The notes beneath the pieces were generated by a model, which worked only from the letters and a program-made list of their open reading frames with translations, had not been told where the DNA came from and made no database searches. A stretch of 5,941 bases of DNA, taken from positions 1 to 5,941 of the forward strand of contig WFWP01000050.1 in the NCBI GenBank assembly GCA_015491055.1, written 5' to 3'. Within the stretch, counting starts at the first letter, position 1. Every line of letters starts with the position of its first letter. Made by a program: the position numbers and the translations under genes. Source of the stretch: Patescibacteria group bacterium. GTDB lineage: Bacteria > Patescibacteriota > Minisyncoccia > Phycocordibacterales > UBA2100. Shown here in pieces: positions 1-4,551 of this stretch.

Positions 1-40
1 GTCTTATATATTTGGATAAATAGTGCTCGTTATCAGAGTA

Positions 41-71
41 TTGATTATATGTCGTTTTATATGTGTAATAT
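41..71 (+). promoter_or_regulatory. Candidate mnmA promoter, leaderless type
   Basis: A TAATAT box at 66-71 lies only five bases before the ATG at 77. A TTGATT at 41-46 could be the -35 element, but the spacer would be a long 19 bases. Initiation about six or seven bases after the box would place the RNA 5' end at or next to the start codon. No Shine-Dalgarno sequence is present between 55 and 76. The call rests on motif matching only, and similar spacing is seen before three other genes here. Confidence 0.35.
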
Positions 72-76
72 TCCGT

Positions 77-1186
77 ATGAATAAAAGGGTATATGTTGCC
101 GTAAGTGGCGGGGTTGACAGTTCGGTATCACTTGCTTTATTACGCGACAAAGGGTTTGATGTAACCGGAGTGTATTTTAAGACATATAAGCCCGATGGCG
201 ATATAACATATTGTCGTCAACAGGGTTTGGACGCTCAGAAGGTGTGCAAGACGTTGGGCGTTCCGTTTAAGGTGTTTGATTTGCAAGACGAATACAGGAG
301 GCAAGTGTTTGATTATATGATTAATGGGTACAAATCGGGGCAAACACCCAATCCCGATATGATTTGTAACAAAGAGATAAAGTTTGGTGTTTTCGCCCGT
401 AAGGCCTTTGAAGATGGAGCAGATCTCATCGCCACCGGACATTATGCGCGATTGCGGATAAATCAAAATGACGTTTTGTTGATGCAACCTGAAGATTTGC
501 GTAAGGATCAAACTTATTTTCTTTCCCAGGTTAACAAAGAAGTTTTATCAAAAGTTATATTTCCGCTGGGTGATTATACAAAGCGGCAAGTAAGGTATTT
601 GGCGAGAGATTACAATTTGCATACGGCGGAGAAAAAAGATTCACAAGGCATTTGTTTCATTGGCAGGGAAATGAATGTGCATAGTTTTTTGCAAACATAT
701 ATTCCGAAAAATAAGGGATATGTATTAAATTTACAAGGTGATATTGTGGGTGAACATTTCGGGGCAAATTTAATCACAATAGGGCAGAGACGCGGATTTA
801 CCATATATCCGAAATATCAAATACCTAACATGCCTCGCTTGTTTGTCATAAGTAAGGATATTTATAAAAATACGATAACGGTTGGAACAAAGGAGGAGTT
901 TGAATACATGCAATCTCTCAATCGTTCATTGGTTATTGAAGATCTGAATTGGATAAGCAATCCGCCCGATGAAAAAAGAAAATACAGATGCAGGATACGG
1001 CACAGGGGAAAGATGTATGATTGTTCGGTTAAATTTTTATCGGATTGTGACGCCCTGAACCGTCAGAATATGCAAATTGACTTTCAAGACATTCCTTACG
1101 CGCCGGCAACAGGTCAATTTGTCGCCATTTATGATAACAATATATGTTTGGGAGGAGGTGTTATCGCGCGATGTTTGAATTCTTGA
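77..1186 (+). CDS. mnmA: tRNA-specific 2-thiouridylase MnmA
   Basis: MnmA is a cytoplasmic enzyme that adenylates C2 of the wobble uridine U34 in tRNA-Lys, -Glu and -Gln and replaces the oxygen with sulfur delivered as a persulfide. The 369-residue protein matches the usual length of about 360-370. The N-terminal PP-loop SGGVDSS (residues 10-16) binds ATP. Cys97 in PNPDMICNKEIKF and Cys192 in GICFIG correspond to the two catalytic cysteines (C102 and C199 in E. coli). GHYARL (121-126) and TIGQRRG (234-240) are further family signatures, and a C-terminal beta-barrel region ends in GGGVI. I chose the ATG at 77 because the family begins right at this point (MNKRVYVAVSGG). The frame stays open up to a GTG at 23, but those 18 extra residues do not resemble the family. 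There is no ribosome binding site. An AAAGGAGGAG at 889-898 lies inside the gene and encodes ordinary residues. The gene ends with TGA at normal length, arguing that UGA is a stop codon. The sulfur-relay partner genes are not in the window. Confidence 0.96.
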   Translation: MNKRVYVAVSGGVDSSVSLALLRDKGFDVTGVYFKTYKPDGDITYCRQQGLDAQKVCKTLGVPFKVFDLQDEYRRQVFDYMINGYKSGQTPNPDMICNKEIKFGVFARKAFEDGADLIATGHYARLRINQNDVLLMQPEDLRKDQTYFLSQVNKEVLSKVIFPLGDYTKRQVRYLARDYNLHTAEKKDSQGICFIGREMNVHSFLQTYIPKNKGYVLNLQGDIVGEHFGANLITIGQRRGFTIYPKYQIPNMPRLFVISKDIYKNTITVGTKEEFEYMQSLNRSLVIEDLNWISNPPDEKRKYRCRIRHRGKMYDCSVKFLSDCDALNRQNMQIDFQDIPYAPATGQFVAIYDNNICLGGGVIARCLNS

Positions 1187-1215
1187 TATGAGAATAGTCG
1201 GTGTGTTATTTTTTA

Positions 1216-1282
1216 TCCGGACACAAGAGCAGGGCAACCGAGCGATTGCGTGCAAAATTTCAAGCGGACTTCTTGAGCCGGG
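1216..1282. other. GC-richer foldable island in the mnmA downstream gap
   Basis: The 214 bases between mnmA and the next gene have no convincing coding region. Within them, roughly 1217-1282 is clearly richer in G+C (about 58 percent by hand count) than its AT-rich flanks. CCGG at 1217-1220 can pair with CCGG at 1278-1281. This would enclose two small hairpins, GCAA/TTGC (1234-1237 with 1246-1249) and TCAAG/CTTGA (1260-1264 with 1272-1276). It could be a small structured RNA, a gene remnant or chance. A 35-codon ATG reading frame (1188-1295) covers it but matches nothing I know. I do not recognise an RNA family, and no terminator T-run follows. Confidence 0.2.
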
Positions 1283-1361
1283 AAATCTCTTATAAAAATT
1301 CATGTTTGTTATGATTGTCTTATGCCTTTATTTGGACATTTTGCAAATCGGGGACAACAAG

Positions 1362-1391
1362 TTGGTTGATTTTCAGATTATATAGTATTAT
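1362..1391 (+). promoter_or_regulatory. Candidate promoter for the 1401 membrane-protein gene
   Basis: TTGGTT (1362-1367) and TATTAT (1386-1391) are separated by 18 bases and end nine bases before the ATG at 1401. Initiation near 1398 would give a leader of about three bases or none. No Shine-Dalgarno motif is visible. An AACAAGTT octamer (1356-1363) overlaps the -35 element; the same octamer occurs twice upstream of greA. Confidence 0.35.
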
Positions 1392-1400
1392 TTCCGCAGA

Positions 1401-1835
1401 ATGCGGTCGACATCAAACAACAAGTCTAATTTTTGCAGTGGTTTTTTCAGTAAGTTTTCGTTATGTATATCGCAATTGGTTTGGTATGCGATAGTGATAA
1501 CCGTTTTAAGTGTAGCTGTTTATTTATTTGTTGGAGGGAGCGCCTTGTTTTCCGAATATAACACCATGCCTATTGTTCTTCATAGGCAGGTTAACGATGA
1601 GTATTTGCATGTAAAGGGCAGTGTTACGAAACAGAATCCGTGCGATGTATTGATTGTATCAAGTGAGGGTGATTATGACAATCAGCACATTGTTTTGGCG
1701 ACCGAAACGGTTAATGAATGTGACAAAGAATATGCGAGCGCGGTTGAAACCTTTTTTATCAAATTGCCGGGAAACGAGAATACGGTGATAAAATTGTCGT
1801 TCAATGATGTTGAAAGGGAGATAGTGATAAAATAG
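1401..1835 (+). CDS. Single-span membrane protein of unknown function
   Basis: I do not recognise the family with confidence. The 144-residue protein has a short polar, mildly basic N-terminus, one strong hydrophobic segment at about residues 27-50 (rich in Val, Ile, Leu and Tyr), and a tail of about 94 residues dominated by alternating hydrophobic residues, suggesting a small beta-sandwich. By charge distribution the N-terminus should be inside and the tail outside. The tail has two cysteines (C81 in NPCDVLIV and C107 in NECDKE) that could form a disulfide. The layout of an extracytoplasmic VKG-strand, a PCxxL-like strand and a second Cys before a final strand resembles small anchored proteins I associate with Parcubacteria, but this is a recollection of pattern, not a match. 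ATG 1401 is the only reasonable start because a frame stop lies at 1383-1385. The nuclease gene starts 19 bases after the stop, so co-transcription is likely, although a functional link is unproven. Confidence 0.75.
   Translation: MRSTSNNKSNFCSGFFSKFSLCISQLVWYAIVITVLSVAVYLFVGGSALFSEYNTMPIVLHRQVNDEYLHVKGSVTKQNPCDVLIVSSEGDYDNQHIVLATETVNECDKEYASAVETFFIKLPGNENTVIKLSFNDVEREIVIK
1825..1833 (+). promoter_or_regulatory. Possible extended -10 element inside the end of the 1401 gene
   Basis: TGATAAAAT fits the extended -10 pattern (TG, one base, then a TATAAT-like box at 1828-1833). It lies within the last codons and stop of the membrane-protein gene, 21 bases before the ATG at 1855. It could give the nuclease gene its own short-leader transcript in addition to read-through. 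There is no convincing -35 box, and AT-rich coding DNA produces such matches by chance. Confidence 0.22.
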
Positions 1836-1854
1836 CACTTTGTTTTTGATTATC

Positions 1855-2697
1855 ATGAGAGATATTTTCATACAAAAAGCAGATGGCAAAATGGAATTGT
1901 TTGATGAGAATAAATTAAGGAATTCCTTATTGAGATCGGGTGCAAGTAAAAAATTGGCGGAACGAGTTGTCAAGCATATTGTTTCCGGATTGAAGGACGG
2001 TATGTCTACCGGCGAGATTTACGCAAACGCTTTTGATGTATTGCGCAAGTTTGAACATGAACACCCGATAGCGGCCGCAAGGTATTCAATAAAGAGAGCG
2101 TTGTTGGAATTGGGGCCCAGCGGTTTTCCGTTTGAACAATTTATCGCCGGCGTTATGCGAGCTCATGGTGCGGAATTTGTGGACACGGGCGTGATGATGC
2201 AAGGGAAGTGTGTTATGCATGAAGTTGATGTTGCCGGTGTTGCGAATGGGAAGAGATTTGTCATGGAGGTAAAATTTCACAATTCTTTGAGTACAAAGAC
2301 GGACTTGAAAGTTGCTTTGTATGTCAAGGCACGCTGGGACGATTTAATGAACACAAAGAGAAAAGATCACATTGACCAAGGTTGGCTTGTGACCAATACT
2401 CGTTTCACTGATAATGTTGTTCGTTATGCAAAATGTGTGGGCAATTTAAAATTACTGGGATGGGATTATCCAAAAGGCAGGGGGTTGGAGGTGTTGATAG
2501 AAGAGGCTAAATTGCAACCCGTCACAATGCTTACCACTTTAACGGCAAGGGAAAAACGATATTTACTTGAAAGAGATTATGTGTTATGCAGGCATTTATG
2601 CGGAAGACCCGACATATTGAGAGAAGCCGGGGTTAAGGAAAGCAAAATAGATTTTGTGTTGGAACAAATAAATGCTTTGTGTGAAGAGTTGTATTAA
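1855..2697 (+). CDS. ATP-cone domain / PD-(D/E)XK (Mrr-like) endonuclease fusion
   Basis: The 280-residue protein joins two known domains. Residues about 3-88 form an ATP-cone, the nucleotide-sensing fold of NrdR and of ribonucleotide reductases: the opening IQKADGKMELFDENKL, then the TGEIYANAFDVL helix and AAARYSIKRAL near the end. Residues about 95-215 look like a restriction-endonuclease fold: QGKCVMHEVDV followed by RFVMEVKFHN supplies E123/D125, E138 and K140 in the D-(x)n-ExK arrangement expected for metal-dependent phosphodiester cleavage. Residues about 220-280 are helical, ending with AGVKESKIDFVLEQI, possibly a helix-hairpin-helix-like or DNA-binding tail. Proteins with this ATP-cone plus Mrr-type arrangement are known in Bacteroidetes and other bacteria, but to my knowledge their substrate is not established. 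I preferred ATG 1855 over TTG 1840 because the ATP-cone begins at once after it. No methyltransferase gene is in the window, so a classical restriction-modification role is not supported. Nucleotide-regulated DNA cleavage or repair is an inference. Confidence 0.88.
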   Translation: MRDIFIQKADGKMELFDENKLRNSLLRSGASKKLAERVVKHIVSGLKDGMSTGEIYANAFDVLRKFEHEHPIAAARYSIKRALLELGPSGFPFEQFIAGVMRAHGAEFVDTGVMMQGKCVMHEVDVAGVANGKRFVMEVKFHNSLSTKTDLKVALYVKARWDDLMNTKRKDHIDQGWLVTNTRFTDNVVRYAKCVGNLKLLGWDYPKGRGLEVLIEEAKLQPVTMLTTLTAREKRYLLERDYVLCRHLCGRPDILREAGVKESKIDFVLEQINALCEELY

Positions 2698-2702
2698 ACT
2701 TA

Positions 2703-2727
2703 AACAAGTTCCGTATTTGAACAAGTT
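2703..2727 (+). repeat. Direct repeat of octamer AACAAGTT upstream of greA
   Basis: AACAAGTT occurs at 2703-2710 and again at 2720-2727, a 17-base offset, just upstream of the proposed greA -35 box. A third exact copy lies at 1356-1363 before another gene. I found no other exact copy on either strand while reading the window. It may be a regulator site or a coincidence of AT-rich intergenic DNA. Confidence 0.25.
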
Positions 2728-2751
2728 TCATGACGGTCTTGTACCTTTTTT
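2721..2751 (+). terminator. Weak candidate intrinsic terminator after the nuclease gene
   Basis: ACAAG (2721-2725) can pair with CTTGT (2738-2742) around a 12-base loop, and after ACC a run of six T follows at 2746-2751. The stem is only five pairs with two G-C pairs, so termination would be inefficient. The 3' arm overlaps the proposed greA -35 element, so both roles would share the same bases. Confidence 0.2.
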
Positions 2752-2766
2752 ATTTTGGTGTAGAAT
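2739..2766 (+). promoter_or_regulatory. Candidate greA promoter, leaderless type
   Basis: TTGTAC (2739-2744) and TAGAAT (2761-2766) are 16 bases apart. The box ends nine bases before the greA ATG, so initiation near 2773 would leave a leader of about three bases. There is no Shine-Dalgarno sequence. The -10 region TGTAGAAT and the 16-base spacer are the same as in the tRNA promoter at 3529-3556 on the other strand. Confidence 0.45.
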
Positions 2767-2775
2767 ACGATCCAC

Positions 2776-3237
2776 ATGAATAAACAATATATCACAAAAT
2801 ACAAGCGCGATGAGTTAATCTCGGAATTGGAGAGATTGAAGACCGTGGAAAGAAAAAAGATAGCTGATAAACTTGAATATGCAAGGAATTTGGGAGATTT
2901 ATCCGAAAACGCCGAGTATCATGATGCAAGGGAGGCGCAATCTGAATTAGAGGCGCGCATAGAACACATTGAAAGCATATTAAACAGCGCGGAAATCATC
3001 AAAAATGCAAAATCCGATGAAGTTACATTGGGATCCAAGGTTGTTGTAAAAAAAGAGAGGGGATCGGTTGAAATAGAATATGAGATTGTGGGGTCTGCGG
3101 AAGTGGATTTGTCTGTTAATAAAGTATCTCATGAATCTCCCTTGGGTGGCGCAATGTTGGGGAAAAAGGTGGGAGATGTGGTTGAACTTAAAACTCCCAA
3201 AGGTGTTGTTAGGTATATTGTTGTAAAAATAATGTAA
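2776..3237 (+). CDS. greA: Transcription elongation factor GreA
   Basis: GreA binds the secondary channel of RNA polymerase and stimulates cleavage of backtracked transcripts, rescuing arrested elongation complexes. The 153-residue length is close to the family norm (158 in E. coli). Residues about 1-75 form the antiparallel coiled coil, with the conserved tip LGDLSENAEYHDAREAQ; D41 and E44 correspond to the acidic tip residues that act at the polymerase active site. Residues about 82-153 form the FKBP-like domain that docks on polymerase, including GSKVVVK, YEIVGSAEVD, SPLGGAMLGKKVGD and a closing strand after KTPKG. The ATG at 2776 is fixed by the family start. The gene stands alone between two gaps with its own candidate promoter, and no clear terminator follows closely. 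Confidence 0.97.
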   Translation: MNKQYITKYKRDELISELERLKTVERKKIADKLEYARNLGDLSENAEYHDAREAQSELEARIEHIESILNSAEIIKNAKSDEVTLGSKVVVKKERGSVEIEYEIVGSAEVDLSVNKVSHESPLGGAMLGKKVGDVVELKTPKGVVRYIVVKIM

Positions 3238-3308
3238 CGGTACAAGATTTATAGCTTTGTTGAAAGGATAAAGGTGGTAACTTGGTTTACGCGCAAAACA
3301 AATCAGAA

Positions 3309-3341
3309 CTTTTTTCTTATTTCTTTCTTGCTTTCTTTCTC
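3309..3341. repeat. Polypyrimidine tract with a perfect mirror repeat
   Basis: Of 33 bases on the plus strand, 31 are pyrimidines; only A3319 and G3330 interrupt. Within it, TTTCTTTC (3320-3327) is mirrored by CTTTCTTT (3331-3338) around a TTG centre. Homopurine-homopyrimidine mirror repeats can form intramolecular triplex DNA under supercoiling. It lies in the gene-free stretch between greA and the tRNA, where the two transcription units converge. Confidence 0.5.
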
Positions 3342-3376
3342 AATTTTTGCATACAGGTTAAGCGGATAGCGGGCGA

Positions 3377-3400
3377 CATCGTTTTAATGATGAGTTTTTT
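3377..3400 (+). terminator. Weak candidate terminator downstream of greA
   Basis: CATCG (3377-3381) can pair with TGATG (3388-3392), including one G-T wobble, around a six-base loop. After AG a run of six T follows at 3395-3400. The stem is short and lies about 140 bases after the greA stop, so it may only partly stop transcription before the converging tRNA gene. Confidence 0.22.
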
Positions 3401-3436
3401 AGATTTCAACGATTGCGATTTCGCGCTTGTATTTTG

Positions 3437-3510
3437 TCCGTCCTCCAGGACTCGAACCTGGGACCCCAGAGGTATAAGCTCTGTGCTCTGACCACCTGAG
3501 CTAAGGACGG
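3437..3510 (-). tRNA. tRNA-Ile with anticodon UAU
   Basis: Reading the minus strand from 3510, a complete 74-base cloverleaf is visible. The acceptor arm CCGTCCT/AGGACGG pairs fully. The D-stem is GCTC/GAGC with loop AGGTGGTCA, and the anticodon stem is CAGAG/CTCTG with loop CTTATAC. The variable loop is GGGTC, the T-stem is CCAGG/CCTGG with loop TTCGAGT, and the discriminator is A73 (3437). The anticodon TAT occupies 3474-3476 and reads AUA isoleucine codons. CCA is not encoded (CAA follows), so CCA-adding enzyme is needed. Position 12-23 is T-A, as in bacterial tRNA-Ile, but the first pair is C1-G72, position 38 is C and pair 29-41 is G-C, unlike E. coli tRNA-Ile. Most bacteria instead read AUA with a CAU tRNA modified to lysidine by TilS, so this anticodon is uncommon. 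A promoter lies just upstream on the same strand. Confidence 0.92.
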
Positions 3511-3528
3511 ATGGTGGCAACGGTTACC

Positions 3529-3556
3529 ATTCTACATCAATACTTGGGCTTTTCAA
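3529..3556 (-). promoter_or_regulatory. Promoter of the tRNA gene
   Basis: On the minus strand, TTGAAA (3556-3551) and TAGAAT (3534-3529) are separated by 16 bases. Initiation near 3522 would give a 5' leader of about 12 bases before the tRNA, to be removed by RNase P. The bases ATGGT (3511-3515) and ACCAT (3526-3530) form a small inverted repeat over the likely start region. The -10 region shares TGTAGAAT with the greA promoter. Confidence 0.5.
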
Positions 3557-3719
3557 GCTATTGCGTACATCAACTTATACTATATGACTTTCGTCTTATA
3601 ATAACTCCTCTCTCCAAAACAAGTAGATAGATACGGTTTTCGGTTATAAAGGCGATAATATGGTAGGTACCGTTTTTGGTTTGATATTGAATTTATACAC
3701 CGACTCATGTTCATTGTGA
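3557..3719. other. Gene-free spacer between tRNA promoter and the 3736 gene
   Basis: No coding region is supported here. A perfect TATAAT occurs on the plus strand at 3597-3602 without a good -35 partner and without a gene start nearby; a small unannotated RNA cannot be excluded. A 19-codon ATG frame at 3660-3719 resembles nothing. A GGAGAGAGGAG-like run on the minus strand near 3604-3614 is not followed by a start codon. Confidence 0.3.
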
Positions 3720-3725
3720 TATAAT
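3717..3725 (+). promoter_or_regulatory. Extended -10 promoter of the 3736 gene
   Basis: TGATATAAT is a perfect extended -10 (TG, one base, TATAAT at 3720-3725), ending ten bases before the ATG at 3736. Extended -10 promoters tolerate a missing -35 element, and none is obvious here. Initiation near 3732 would leave a leader of about four bases. No Shine-Dalgarno motif is present. Confidence 0.5.
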
Positions 3726-3735
3726 TTCTTGCGTT

Positions 3736-4551
3736 ATGCGGGATTTTGTAAAATTATCCGATTTGCCTTACACGGGTTTTGATTTTGGGGAACCGTATAA
3801 TTCTTTGTATTGGGTTGTATTGCTTTTGTGGAGCATGCTTGTGTCTTGGTTGGTGTTGAAAAATAAAAATTGGTTTATAACTTTTTTCAAAAATGCGACG
3901 CATGTGTTTGCAATTGACAAGAAAGAGCGCGAGATAAAAAACACGTATGCGGAGCCCGTTATTCTTGAAGAAAGAATTACGCAACCGGATCATATCATGT
4001 CAAATTCCAAATCTGAATCAAAATACAGGCCGCCATTACAAGAAGATAAGACTTCAAATCCTAATTTGGAAGAAATGCAGCGAGATATTTTGCAAGCTGT
4101 GGAATCAATTTCCAAAGAGGTGAAAAATGTTGAAGAAAAGAGTATTGAAGAAAAACGCACGAAAGTTGCCAAAAAAGTGGCGAGAATAGTTGAAGAAGAA
4201 CTTAAATATTTGAGGAAGGGGCAAATTGAGAATGGATATTCTGCAGAAGGGTACGCGTCAACAAGCGCGGAAAAAATAAATTCCTCCAATACGTATGAAG
4301 ATGACGCCAAGGATGCAGACATTGCTTATAACGCGAAATTTGGCGCAACAAACATGGAAGCGGATTATTTGATTAACGGAATCGCTTTTAACAACGATAT
4401 TGATAAGAATGATGGCGCTCGCAAGAAACAAAACAGTATATTGTACAATGGTATTCAAGAACCGAGACAAGTGTACAAGGACACTCTTACTTTAGATAAA
4501 TCCGGCGAGTTGCCAAAATTGGTTTTAACAAGGGAAAAAGTGTCAGATTAG
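3736..4551 (+). CDS. Membrane-anchored coiled-coil protein with N-terminal LPYTG motif
   Basis: I cannot name this 271-residue protein. Residues 1-21 are short and polar and include LPYTGFDFG (10-18), a match to the LPxTG sortase signal. A hydrophobic segment follows at about 23-41, then KNKN and further basic residues. The positive-inside rule therefore predicts the N-terminus outside and the remaining 230 residues in the cytoplasm. Residues about 108-160 are rich in Glu, Lys and spaced aliphatics (for example SIEEKRTKVAKKVARIVEEE), likely a coiled coil or long helix. The region 165-235 is polar and low in order, and the end ELPKLVLTREK is more regular. I recall PYTGF-plus-transmembrane segments in Parcubacterial membrane proteins, usually as part of longer proteins, but cannot confirm this. 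ATG 3736 is the only sensible start, since a frame stop lies at 3688-3690 and a promoter sits between. The stop overlaps that of thrS on the opposite strand. A scaffold or cell-envelope role is only a guess. Confidence 0.83.
   Translation: MRDFVKLSDLPYTGFDFGEPYNSLYWVVLLLWSMLVSWLVLKNKNWFITFFKNATHVFAIDKKEREIKNTYAEPVILEERITQPDHIMSNSKSESKYRPPLQEDKTSNPNLEEMQRDILQAVESISKEVKNVEEKSIEEKRTKVAKKVARIVEEELKYLRKGQIENGYSAEGYASTSAEKINSSNTYEDDAKDADIAYNAKFGATNMEADYLINGIAFNNDIDKNDGARKKQNSILYNGIQEPRQVYKDTLTLDKSGELPKLVLTREKVSD

Noticed and set aside
23..76. Extended MnmA start at GTG 23
   Set aside because: The 18 added residues are hydrophobic and unlike the family, whose conserved N-terminus begins directly at ATG 77; a -10 box also lies between the two starts.
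889..1186. Internal ribosome site AAAGGAGGAG and in-frame ATG 908 within mnmA, giving a separate C-terminal domain
   Set aside because: The bases encode ordinary family residues (TKEEFEYM), no other gene here uses such a site, and a free C-terminal barrel has no known role.
1188..1295. 35-codon ATG frame after mnmA
   Set aside because: No family resemblance, no ribosome site, and it may simply cross a structured RNA or remnant; recorded under the GC-richer island.
1037..1303. Minus-strand 88-codon frame across the end of mnmA
   Set aside because: Mostly antisense to the well-supported mnmA C-terminus, with no recognisable protein features.
1855..2697. Classical type II or IV restriction system
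   Set aside because: A nuclease fold alone is not enough: no methyltransferase, specificity subunit or modified-base reader domain is visible, and the ATP-cone points to a different control.
3282..3520. Reading frames on both strands across the tRNA gene
   Set aside because: They translate the tRNA itself (for example the SSRTRTWDPRG product), a familiar artefact of tRNA genes.
3660..3719. 19-codon frame before the 3736 gene
   Set aside because: Too short, no upstream signal at a sensible distance, and its end overlaps the promoter of the next gene.
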